In this document: positions 1-5,189 of the stretch, one piece after another | Layout: the number at the start of each line of letters is the position of its first letter | Position numbering within the stretch: the first letter of the stretch is position 1 | Made by a program: the position numbers and the translations under genes | Notes under the pieces: generated by a model | What the model was told of the DNA's origin: nothing | Seen by the model: only the letters and a program-made list of their open reading frames with translations | The model's database searches: none | DNA from: Micromonosporaceae bacterium | GTDB lineage: Bacteria; Actinomycetota; Actinomycetes; Mycobacteriales; Micromonosporaceae | DNA: 7,219 nucleotides | NCBI GenBank assembly: GCA_019689695.1 | Contig: JADGHA010000209.1 | Span: 1-7,219 of the forward strand | Reading direction: 5' to 3'

Positions 1-1
1 C

Positions 2-550
2 GTCTTCGACTACGTCACGCTGCTCATCGCGCTCTTCCTGATCTCCCTGCCGTTCATCGTGCTGGCCCCGATGGCGCAGTACCTCTTCGGCGTGGAGCTC
101 AAGATCTTCCCGGTGACCACCGGCGGCAATCCGAGCCTCTACAAACTCTTGCTACCAGGCATGGCGTTAGGCACCGTCGCGCTCGCGGTGACACTCCGGC
201 TGACCCGCACCTCGGTGACGGAAAACCTGCGCGCGGACTACGTGCGGACGGCCCGGGCCAAGGGTCTGTCCCGCCAGCGGATCATCGGGGTGCACGTCCT
301 GCGCAACTCGCTGATCCCCATCATCACCTATCTCGGTGTGAGCCTGGGTGACCTGATGGCCGGCGCGATCATCACCGAAGGCGTCTTCAACATCCCTGGA
401 GTAGGGTTCAACCTCTTCCAGGGCATCCGGACCGAGGACGGCCCACGGGTGGTCGGGTTCGTCAGCGTCCTGGTGATCATCTTCATCATCACCAACCTGG
501 TGGTTGACATCCTGTACGCCGTGCTCGACCCGAGGATCCGCTATGAGTAG
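2..550 (+). CDS. Peptide ABC transporter permease, DppB/OppB type (5' end outside window)
   Basis: Inner-membrane permease of a peptide/nickel-type ABC importer; with the downstream DppC-like protein it would form the transmembrane pore. The reading frame is open from base 2, so the real start lies upstream and only about 182 C-terminal residues are present. The conserved cytoplasmic EAA loop that docks on the ATPase is visible as DYVRTARAKGLSRQRIIG, followed by a hydrophobic segment, the family-typical stretch AGAIITEGVFNIPGVG and a last membrane helix ending in LDPRIRYE. The stop codon TAG (548-550) overlaps the start of the next permease by 8 nt, which suggests translational coupling. The substrate-binding protein is not in the window, so dipeptide, oligopeptide or another substrate cannot be told apart. 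Confidence 0.93.
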   Translation, partial: VFDYVTLLIALFLISLPFIVLAPMAQYLFGVELKIFPVTTGGNPSLYKLLLPGMALGTVALAVTLRLTRTSVTENLRADYVRTARAKGLSRQRIIGVHVLRNSLIPIITYLGVSLGDLMAGAIITEGVFNIPGVGFNLFQGIRTEDGPRVVGFVSVLVIIFIITNLVVDILYAVLDPRIRYE

Positions 551-1502
551 CAGCCAGATGGAACCGGTCGCCACGTCCGTCGCCGTCCCGGCGCCCACCG
601 TCGAGGAGGTGGAACGGCCGGGCGTGGCCACGGGCAAGCCACGCAGCCTCTTCTCCGACGCCATGCACGACCTGCGGCACAACCCGATCTTCTGGGTGGC
701 GCTGGTACTGTCGCTGCTGGTCATTGTGATGGCCGCCTTCCCCTCGCTGTTCACTCCCAACAACCCGGCCGACTGCCAGCTGAACCGCCAGCACGCGGGG
801 CCCAACGGCTGGGCCATCTTCGGGTACAACTTCCAGGGATGCGACATCTTCGCCCGCAGCGTCTACGGTGCCCGGATCTCGGTCGAGGTCGGCTTCCTGT
901 CGATCGCCGTCCTGGGCACGATCGCCTTGCTGATCGGCGTGACCGGGGGCTACTTCGGGGGCTGGGCGGACGCGGTGCTGTCCCGGATCACCGAGATCGT
1001 GCTGGGTGTGCCGTACCTGCTCGCCGGCATCGTCCTGGCCAAGCGGCTCAGCGCGGGGCAGAGCTCCGGCATCTGGACGGTGGTATTCGTGATCGGCGTA
1101 CTGAGCTGGACCACTGCCTGCCGCGTCGTGCGCAGCTCCGTGATCACGGCGAAGAACCAGGACTACGTGGCGGCGGCCCGGATGCTGGGTGCCGGGCATG
1201 CACGGATCATGCTCCGGCACATCCTGCCGAATGCGCTGGCGCCGTTCGTCGTGGTGCTCACCATCGCGCTGGGCACCGCCATCTCCACCGAGGCCACGCT
1301 GACCTTCCTCGGCATCGGGATCAAACCGAGCGGGGACGGCTCGACGATCTCGTGGGGGCTGGACATCTCCGGCGCGGTCCCGCATGTCCGCGAGTCGGCC
1401 ACGCCGCTGATCGTGCCGTCGGTCTTCCTCTCCGTGACCGTCCTCTCGTTCATCATGCTCGGCGACGCGATCCGCGACGCCTTCGACCCCAAGCTGCGGT
1501 GA
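543..1502 (+). CDS. Peptide ABC transporter permease, DppC/OppC type
   Basis: Second permease of the importer, 319 aa. I chose ATG 543 because GAGGA (532-536) lies 6 nt upstream and the frame then overlaps the previous stop by 8 nt; an upstream in-frame start at 504 would lie deep inside dppB. Residues 1-45 are a polar cytoplasmic tail, about 48-68 the first membrane helix, and about 70-108 an external segment leading into the YGAR motif. The EAA loop is DYVAAARMLGAGHARI, followed by RHILPNALAPF and a C-terminus ending in DAFDPKLR, as in OppC/DppC. In the external segment the usual DxxGRD appears as NFQGCD with Cys100, and a second Cys sits at 78. The next gene starts 7 nt after the stop. Family assignment is secure, substrate is not. 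Confidence 0.95.
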   Translation: MSSSQMEPVATSVAVPAPTVEEVERPGVATGKPRSLFSDAMHDLRHNPIFWVALVLSLLVIVMAAFPSLFTPNNPADCQLNRQHAGPNGWAIFGYNFQGCDIFARSVYGARISVEVGFLSIAVLGTIALLIGVTGGYFGGWADAVLSRITEIVLGVPYLLAGIVLAKRLSAGQSSGIWTVVFVIGVLSWTTACRVVRSSVITAKNQDYVAAARMLGAGHARIMLRHILPNALAPFVVVLTIALGTAISTEATLTFLGIGIKPSGDGSTISWGLDISGAVPHVRESATPLIVPSVFLSVTVLSFIMLGDAIRDAFDPKLR

Positions 1503-1509
1503 GGCCCGG

Positions 1510-2547
1510 ATGACCACAGACATCAAGACGGAGATCGACTTCCTGCCGGAGACGGACAGCAGTGCCGCCCTGCTCGAGGTGCGCGACCTCCATGTGGAGT
1601 TCCGGACCAGAGACGGCGTGGCGCACGCGGTCAACGGCGCCCGCTTCCGCCTCCAGTCCGGGCAGACCCTGGCCATCCTCGGCGAGTCCGGTTGCGGCAA
1701 GTCGGTGACCGCGCAGGCGATCATGGGGATCCTGGACACCCCGCCCGGCTTCGTCACCAAGGGCGAGGTGCTCTACCGCGGGGTGGATCTGCTGAAGCTG
1801 TCCGAGGATGAGCGGCGCCGGGTGCGCGCCAACAAGATCGCTATGATCTTCCAGGACGCGCTCTCCGCGCTGAACCCGGTCTTCACCGTCGGTTTCCAGC
1901 TCGGCGAGGTGTTCCGCAAGCACCTCGGCATGTCCCGCGCGGACGCCAAGAAGCGCGCCATCGAACTGCTGGACATGGTCCGCATCCCGGCCGCGGCGCA
2001 GCGCGTGAACAACTACCCGCACCAGTTCTCCGGCGGCATGCGGCAGCGCGTGATGATCGCCATGGCGCTGGCGCTCGACCCCGAGGTGCTGATCGCGGAC
2101 GAGCCGACCACCGCGTTGGACGTCACCGTCCAGGCGCAGATCATGAAGCTGCTCGCCGAGCTGCAGGCCGAGCGGAACATGGGGCTGATCCTGATCACGC
2201 ACGACATGGGCGTGGTCGCCGACGTGGCGGACTGGATCTCGGTGATGTACGCCGGCCGGGTGGTCGAGGAGGCGCCCGTCCACGACATCTACGCCCGCCC
2301 GGCACACCCGTACACCAAGGCTCTGCTGGAGTCGATCCCGCGGCTGGACCTCAAGGGCCAGCAGCTCAACGTGATCAAGGGCCTGCCGCCCAACCTCACC
2401 GCGATCCCATCGGGCTGCGCGTTCCACCCGCGCTGCCGGTATGCCCGCGACGCCTGCCGGGTCGACCCACCGCCCCCGCTGTACGAAACGGGGTCAGGCA
2501 CGACCGCCGCGTGCCATTTCTGGAAGGAGGTGCGCGGCGGTGAGTGA
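1510..2547 (+). CDS. Peptide ABC transporter ATP-binding protein, DppD/OppD type
   Basis: Cytoplasmic ATPase subunit, 345 aa, that would drive peptide import as a heterodimer with the following DppF-like protein. ATG 1510 has the ribosome site GGTGAGG (1499-1505) overlapping the previous stop. Landmarks: Walker A GESGCGKS (58-65), Q-loop Gln115, ABC signature SGGMRQR (174-180), Walker B VLIADEP with catalytic Glu198, switch His231. The C-terminal oligopeptide-transporter extension follows (AHPYTKALLESIPRL, then GCAFHPRC). It carries four cysteines, 303, 309, 316 and 335, spaced CX5CX6CX18C. From family knowledge, this extension holds an iron-sulfur cluster in the mycobacterial Opp structure; that it does so here is inference. 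All ATPase residues look intact. Confidence 0.96.
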   Translation: MTTDIKTEIDFLPETDSSAALLEVRDLHVEFRTRDGVAHAVNGARFRLQSGQTLAILGESGCGKSVTAQAIMGILDTPPGFVTKGEVLYRGVDLLKLSEDERRRVRANKIAMIFQDALSALNPVFTVGFQLGEVFRKHLGMSRADAKKRAIELLDMVRIPAAAQRVNNYPHQFSGGMRQRVMIAMALALDPEVLIADEPTTALDVTVQAQIMKLLAELQAERNMGLILITHDMGVVADVADWISVMYAGRVVEEAPVHDIYARPAHPYTKALLESIPRLDLKGQQLNVIKGLPPNLTAIPSGCAFHPRCRYARDACRVDPPPPLYETGSGTTAACHFWKEVRGGE

Positions 2548-3550
2548 CGTCGTGCTGGAGACCAAGGACCTGGTGAAGCACTTCCCGATCACCCGGGGGA
2601 TCGTCTTCCAGAAGAAGATCGGGGCGGTGCGCGCCGTGGACGGGGTCACCCTGCAGCTGCACCGGGGCGAGACGCTCGGCGTGGTCGGCGAGTCCGGCTG
2701 TGGCAAGTCCACCCTGGCCAAGCTGCTGGTCGGGCTGGAGAAGCCGACGTCGGGCTCGATCGTGGTGCGGGGCACCGACATCGCGCGGCTCAAGGGCAAT
2801 GAGATGCGCCGGGCGCGGCGCCACATCCAGATGGTGCTGCAGGATCCGTACACCTCGCTGAACCCGCGGATGACGGTGGGTGACATCATCGGCGAGCCGT
2901 ACGAGATCCACCCCGAGGTTGCCCCGCGCGGCGAACGGCGGCGGCGGGTACAGGAGCTGCTCGACCTCGTCGGGCTCAACCCGGACCACATCAACCGCTA
3001 CCCGCACCAGTTCTCCGGTGGCCAACGGCAGCGCATCGGCATCGCCCGGGCGCTCGCGCTGCGCCCGGAGATCATCGTCTGCGACGAGCCGGTCTCCGCA
3101 CTGGACGTGTCGATCCAGGCGCAGGTGATGAACCTGCTGGAGAACCTGCAGAACGAGCTGGGCCTGTCGTACATCTTCATCGCGCACGACCTGTCCGTGG
3201 TGCGGCACATCTCGGACCGGGTCGCGGTGATGTACCTCGGCAAGGTGGTCGAGATCGGCGACGACACCCAGATCTACGAGAAGCCGACGCACCCGTACAC
3301 GCAGGCCCTGCTGTCCGCGGTGCCGGTGCCTGACCCGACCCTGCGCGGGCAGCGCGACGAGATCGTCCTGGAGGGCGACGTGCCGTCCCCGGCGAACCCG
3401 CCGTCCGGGTGCCGGTTCCGCACTCGCTGCTGGAAGGCCCAGGAGATCTGCGCCGAGAAGGAACCGCTACTGGTCGAGCGGGAGCGGTCCGCCCACCCGT
3501 CCGCCTGCCACTTCGCCGAGGTGCGGGACGTGGTGCACGCGGTCGAGTGA
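2540..3550 (+). CDS. Peptide ABC transporter ATP-binding protein, DppF/OppF type
   Basis: Second ATPase of the importer, 336 aa from GTG 2540. This start has the strong ribosome site AAGGAGG (2524-2530) 9 nt upstream and gives an 8-nt overlap with the dppD stop; the frame is open further upstream (to 2441), but that part lies inside dppD and has no such signal. Landmarks: Walker A GESGCGKST (50-58), Q-loop Gln101, signature SGGQRQR (159-165), Walker B IIVCDEP with Glu183, switch His216. The C-terminal extension contains HPYTQALLSAVPVPDP and cysteines 291, 297, 304 and 323, with exactly the same CX5CX6CX18C spacing as its partner. The residues 20-30 insert (GIVFQKKIGAV) is typical of DppF/OppF. 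It is the last gene of the operon; a strong hairpin follows within 20 nt. Confidence 0.96.
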   Translation: MSDVVLETKDLVKHFPITRGIVFQKKIGAVRAVDGVTLQLHRGETLGVVGESGCGKSTLAKLLVGLEKPTSGSIVVRGTDIARLKGNEMRRARRHIQMVLQDPYTSLNPRMTVGDIIGEPYEIHPEVAPRGERRRRVQELLDLVGLNPDHINRYPHQFSGGQRQRIGIARALALRPEIIVCDEPVSALDVSIQAQVMNLLENLQNELGLSYIFIAHDLSVVRHISDRVAVMYLGKVVEIGDDTQIYEKPTHPYTQALLSAVPVPDPTLRGQRDEIVLEGDVPSPANPPSGCRFRTRCWKAQEICAEKEPLLVERERSAHPSACHFAEVRDVVHAVE

Positions 3551-3565
3551 GCCGGAGAGCAGGAT

Positions 3566-3595
3566 CGGCCGCGGCCCTACAAGGGGCCGCGGCCG
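3566..3595. terminator. GC-rich hairpin between convergent genes, probable bidirectional terminator
   Basis: A perfect 12-bp inverted repeat, CGGCCGCGGCCC (3566-3577) and GGGCCGCGGCCG (3584-3595), with a 6-nt loop. It starts 15 nt after the dppF stop and contains the last codons and stop of the convergent chorismate mutase gene. There is no T-run on either side, so termination, if it occurs, would be of the U-tract-free kind often inferred in actinobacteria. Confidence 0.72.
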
Positions 3596-3864
3596 GCGCG
3601 CAGGATGAGTAGCGCGAGCTGGGTGCCGTCCGCCCCGAGCGCGGTGCGGTAGCGGTCGAGGATCTCCCGCTCGCGGGAGAGCACCAGCCGGGTGCCGCCG
3701 TTGGCCACCCGGGTGGCCCCGACCTGCCGGGAGATCGCCGCCCGCTCCTGCCACAGCCGGATGATCGCGGCGTCGATCTCGTCGATGCGTGCCCGCATCT
3801 TGGCGATCGACGCCGCCGGGTCGGCGTCCGCCGGCGAGCTGTCCGCCACTGTCGCTGCGCTCAT
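3577..3864 (-). CDS. Chorismate mutase, AroQ class (short actinobacterial type)
   Basis: Converts chorismate to prephenate, the committed step to phenylalanine and tyrosine, in the cytoplasm. The protein is 95 aa and resembles M. tuberculosis Rv0948c along its length, from recalled sequence: MRARIDEIDAAIIRLW, RAAISRQVG, ATRVANGGTRLVLSRERE and a C-terminal LLILRAGRGPL. By that alignment the likely active-site residues are Arg24, Arg41, Arg52, Arg64 and Glu65, all present. ATG 3864 has AAGGAG (3877-3872) 7 nt upstream. The first 20 residues are Ala/Ser/Asp-rich and probably disordered. Mycobacterial relatives are weak alone and activated by binding DAHP synthase through their C-terminus; this protein ends two residues short of the mycobacterial Gly-His end. 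Expression is likely controlled by the leader at 3917-4063. Function is secure; partner activation is inference. Confidence 0.95.
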   Translation of the reverse strand: MSAATVADSSPADADPAASIAKMRARIDEIDAAIIRLWQERAAISRQVGATRVANGGTRLVLSREREILDRYRTALGADGTQLALLILRAGRGPL

Positions 3865-3916
3865 TCTCGTACTCCTTGGGCATCGGCCCCTGGTGTCGCG
3901 AGCCCGAGAGCGCCGA

Positions 3917-3945
3917 AAGCCCCGGGCTCTGGGAGCCCGGGGCTT
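3917..3945 (-). terminator. Attenuator terminator hairpin upstream of chorismate mutase
   Basis: A perfect 13-bp stem, AAGCCCCGGGCTC (3945-3933) and GAGCCCGGGGCTT (3929-3917), with a 3-nt loop CCA. It is followed by only a short T stretch (TTTCGG). It ends 52 nt before the chorismate mutase start codon, leaving room for the gene's own ribosome site. Its left arm is shared with the antiterminator. Confidence 0.8.
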
Positions 3946-4001
3946 GGTAGGTCTGGTTTGATCAGGCGCGACCTACGGCTGCCGGACTCCCGGAGCCGTA
4001 G
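3917..4001 (-). promoter_or_regulatory. Phe/Tyr ribosome-mediated attenuator: alternative RNA hairpins
   Basis: Segment 1 CTACGGCTCCGG (4001-3990) pairs with CCGG (3985-3982) plus AGCCGTAG (3980-3973): 12 bp with one bulged C, the pause hairpin. Segment 2 can instead pair with segment 3: GGGAGTCCGG (3991-3982) with CCGGGCTCCC (3940-3931), one G-U pair, and GTAGGTC (3976-3970) with GACCTAC (3953-3947). That makes 17 bp across a 5x6 internal loop, the antiterminator. It consumes the left arm of the terminator at 3945-3917. A ribosome stalled on the YFFY codons would cover segment 1 and leave segment 2 free, allowing read-through into chorismate mutase; normal translation would favour termination. 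Pairings are seen in the sequence; the mechanism is inferred from classical attenuators. Confidence 0.8.
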
Positions 4002-4027
4002 AAAAAGTAGTGACGCGACCTGAGCAT
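3962..4027 (-). CDS. Leader peptide with Tyr-Phe-Phe-Tyr control codons, upstream of chorismate mutase
   Basis: A 21-codon ORF that starts at ATG 4027-4025 and stops at TGA 3964-3962. Residues 6-11 read HYFFYG: codons TAC TTT TTC TAC in a row (4009-3998), the two amino acids whose precursor the next gene's enzyme makes. The rest is Gly/Ser/Pro/Ala/Arg-rich. There is no Shine-Dalgarno; the A of the ATG falls 6 nt after the -10 box, so the transcript probably begins at the start codon. The control codons end just where the first RNA hairpin begins, and the stop codon falls in the loop between the two antiterminator arms, as expected of an attenuation leader. The peptide itself is presumably not functional. 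Confidence 0.82.
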   Translation of the reverse strand: MLRSRHYFFYGSGSPAAVGRA

Positions 4028-4033
4028 AAAAAA

Positions 4034-4063
4034 AGTATGGCACGGCCGAGAAGAACGGGTCAA
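4034..4063 (-). promoter_or_regulatory. Promoter of the chorismate mutase transcript
   Basis: -35 TTGACC (4063-4058), an 18-nt spacer and -10 CATACT (4039-4034) read on the minus strand. The predicted start lies at or next to A4027, the first base of the leader peptide ATG. The match is 5/6 and 4/6 to the housekeeping consensus. A T-rich run follows the -10. Confidence 0.7.
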
Positions 4064-4089
4064 CCGCACGGGTTTCCGCCGCCCGTTCC

Positions 4090-4131
4090 GGAGCTCAGCG
4101 GTGCCCCGGCGCTCCTAGCGCTGTGCGCTGG
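4090..4131 (-). terminator. Possible terminator hairpins after the cupin gene
   Basis: The gap between the cupin stop (4162) and the chorismate mutase promoter holds two modest inverted repeats: AGCGC/GCGCT (4117-4121 and 4125-4129, loop TGT), and GGAGC/GCTCC (4090-4094 and 4111-4115) with a nested CGG/CCG (4099-4101, 4106-4108). Neither has a T-run. They may end the cupin transcript. I see no gene in 4064-4161. Confidence 0.35.
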
Positions 4132-4161
4132 CGAAGGCGGTGCCGAGATCGTGCGCAGCGT

Positions 4162-4572
4162 CTAGATCACCCAGGCGGGCACCAGCTTGTCACCGTCGGG
4201 TACGGCGCAGTCGGCGGCCACCACGGTGCCGTCCAGCGGGTAGGCGCGCGTGCCGGCCGGGGCGACGACGATGGCGGCGAAGCCGCGCGTCGCGTCCGCC
4301 ACCACCCGGCGCGGTGCATCGGCGGGGATCACCAGGGTGTCGCCGGGCGCGAGGGCCACGGTGCCGGTGCCCAGCGCGACCGTGGCCTGGCCGGCCAGCA
4401 CGGTCCAGATCTGCTCGGCGTCCATGGCATGGAGCGGGCCAGCCTGCCCGGGTCGCATGTCGACGCGCCAGACCGCCTGGCCGGCGCCGCCCTGGGTCGG
4501 CGACGCGAGCGTGGTCATCACGGCGTTCGGCGTCTCGGTGCGGCGACAGTCGGCGCGGCGGATGACGGGCAT
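4162..4572 (-). CDS. Small single-domain cupin protein, function unknown
   Basis: 136 aa, one beta-barrel cupin domain at about residues 32-105. Motif 1 is GQAGPLHAMDAEQIWTVLAG (42-61) and motif 2 is ALAPGDTLVIPADAPRRV (73-90), with the conserved PGD turn and the family's P83. Of the usual metal ligands only His48 and Glu53 are recognisable: the second His of HxH is Met50, and the His of motif 2 is replaced by Arg (88 or 89). Metal binding is therefore doubtful, and it may be a ligand-binding or sensor-like cupin. ATG 4572 has AGGGG (4586-4582) 9 nt upstream. It is divergent from the MarR gene across a 51-bp gap with a shared palindromic operator, so it is probably that regulator's target. 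The C-terminus (about 106-136) is not clearly part of the barrel. The specific substrate cannot be told. Confidence 0.82.
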   Translation of the reverse strand: MPVIRRADCRRTETPNAVMTTLASPTQGGAGQAVWRVDMRPGQAGPLHAMDAEQIWTVLAGQATVALGTGTVALAPGDTLVIPADAPRRVVADATRGFAAIVVAPAGTRAYPLDGTVVAADCAVPDGDKLVPAWVI

Positions 4573-4591
4573 CTGAGGAAACCCCTAAGAT
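4562..4591 (+). promoter_or_regulatory. Promoter of the MarR-family gene
   Basis: -35 ATGACG (4562-4567), an 18-nt spacer and -10 TAAGAT (4586-4591). The predicted start is near 4598, in the middle of the operator palindrome. The resulting 5' leader of about 26 nt still includes the ribosome site GGAAAGG (4608-4614). The -35 overlaps the start of the divergent cupin gene. Confidence 0.5.
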
Positions 4592-4592
4592 G

Positions 4593-4628
4593 GACAACGT
4601 GGTTGTCGGAAAGGTAAACCTAGTTGTC
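4593..4628. promoter_or_regulatory. MarR operator: palindrome plus third half-site
   Basis: A perfect palindrome GACAAC (4593-4598) GTG GTTGTC (4602-4607), and a further GTTGTC copy at 4623-4628, exactly 21 bp (two helical turns) from the second half-site. The palindrome covers the predicted transcription starts of both divergent genes. The third half-site lies between the -35 and -10 of the cupin promoter and over the MarR start codon. This is the expected layout for autorepression plus repression of the divergent gene. Confidence 0.72.
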
Positions 4629-4639
4629 GATCGTGTCAA
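4611..4639 (-). promoter_or_regulatory. Promoter of the cupin gene
   Basis: On the minus strand, a consensus -35 TTGACA (4639-4634), a 17-nt spacer and a -10 TACCTT (4616-4611, TAnnnT form). The predicted start is near 4604, inside the operator palindrome and upstream of the cupin ribosome site at 4586-4582. The -35 lies inside the first codons of the MarR gene. Confidence 0.6.
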
Positions 4640-5103
4640 GTGACCCGCCCGGCTACCTGCTGCCTCTACGGCTGTTCCTCGGCTTCCGGGTGCTCATCGA
4701 CGAGCTGCACGCCCAACTCGCCCGGCAGGGCCATCCAGACGTCCGCCCGATGCACGGCTTCGTCCTCCAGGCGATCGGCGCCGGGGGCACCACCGCGGCG
4801 GAGCTCGGCCGGCGACTCGGCATCTCCAAGCAGGCGGCGGGCAAGACGATCGACTCCCTCGAACAGATCGGCTATGTGGAGCGGGAGCCTGATCCGCGTG
4901 ATGCCCGACGCAGAATCGTGCGGCTGACCGCCCGAGGAATCGACTGCCTGGCCAGGTCCGCCCGCATCTTCGACGACCTGCGGGCGCGGTGGGCTGCGGT
5001 CCTCGGCGAGGAGCGCCTGCGGGCGCTGGAGGCCGATCTGCGCAAGGTCACCCCGTCCGGCGCATTCCCGCTCGACGTGCCCGGCTGGTTCGGCAGCTCC
5101 TGA
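4624..5103 (+). CDS. MarR-family transcriptional regulator
   Basis: 159-aa winged-helix DNA-binding protein, expected to act as a dimer that releases DNA on binding a small ligand. TTG 4624 is preferred because GGAAAGG (4608-4614) sits 9 nt upstream; GTG 4633 in the same frame is the alternative. Residues 11-52 form the N-terminal dimerisation helices. Residues 55-82 are the helix-turn-helix (TTAAELGRRLGISKQAAGKT, recognition helix about 68-80). Residues 84-102 are the wing with the family signature DPRDARRRIVRLT, and the rest forms dimer helices (LGEERLRALEADL). It is divergent from the cupin gene, with a shared operator that probably mediates autoregulation. The inducer cannot be deduced. 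A weak 6-bp repeat, CGGCCG, at 5115-5120 and 5133-5138 may follow as a terminator. Confidence 0.93.
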   Translation: MSIVSSDPPGYLLPLRLFLGFRVLIDELHAQLARQGHPDVRPMHGFVLQAIGAGGTTAAELGRRLGISKQAAGKTIDSLEQIGYVEREPDPRDARRRIVRLTARGIDCLARSARIFDDLRARWAAVLGEERLRALEADLRKVTPSGAFPLDVPGWFGSS

Positions 5104-5142
5104 CCAACGGCTGACGGCCGAAAAATGGCTCGCGGCCGCGCG

Positions 5143-5148
5143 TACCCT
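5143..5148 (+). promoter_or_regulatory. Candidate -10 box of the uORF/ABC-F transcript
   Basis: TACCCT fits the actinobacterial TAnnnT -10 pattern and would start a transcript near 5155, just upstream of the uORF ribosome site. I cannot find a convincing -35 at 17-18 nt upstream (an A-rich GAAAAA at 5120-5125 is the only thing there), so this is tentative. Confidence 0.45.
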
Positions 5149-5177
5149 AGAGGAAGCCGCAACGAAGGAGGACATCG

Positions 5178-5189
5178 GTGCTCAGCTGA
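5178..5189 (+). CDS. Three-codon upstream ORF (GTG CTC AGC TGA) before the ABC-F gene
   Basis: A near-ideal ribosome site, GAAGGAGG (5164-5171), is followed after 6 nt by GTG CTC AGC TGA, encoding Met-Leu-Ser. It is stronger than the ribosome site of the ABC-F gene itself, which starts 68 nt after the uORF stop. CTCAGCTGAG (5181-5190), covering the rest of the uORF, is a perfect 10-bp palindrome. Very short leader ORFs before resistance ABC-F and rRNA methylase genes are a known way of sensing stalled ribosomes; that role here is inference. Confidence 0.6.
   Translation: MLS

Noticed and set aside
489..1760. 423-codon open frame on the minus strand
   Set aside because: Antisense shadow of the permease and ATPase genes; composition is low-complexity Asp/Gly/Arg/His with no recognisable motif.
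2396..3292. 298-codon open frame on the minus strand
   Set aside because: Antisense to the two ATPase genes, whose motifs are all intact; no motif or ribosome site of its own.
3917..3945. Terminator hairpin considered as the end of a plus-strand transcript
   Set aside because: No plus-strand gene ends nearby (dppF ended at 3550 with its own hairpin), and the minus-strand leader explains its position and partner segments.
3900..4040. tRNA, T-box or riboswitch in the chorismate mutase leader
   Set aside because: No tRNA cloverleaf, no T-box bulge sequence and no known aptamer core; the peptide-coding leader with alternative hairpins accounts for the region.
3861..4043. 60-codon minus-strand frame starting at GTG 4043, which also reads MPYFFY and whose stop overlaps the chorismate mutase ATG by 4 nt (ATGA)
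   Set aside because: Its start lies just upstream of the -10 box, outside the predicted transcript, it has no ribosome site, and it would run through the terminator. The 21-codon frame fits the hairpin geometry and the promoter. The similarity arises because both frames contain T-rich runs (Phe/Tyr codons). The terminal overlap is noted as a coincidence worth remembering if the start site maps further upstream.
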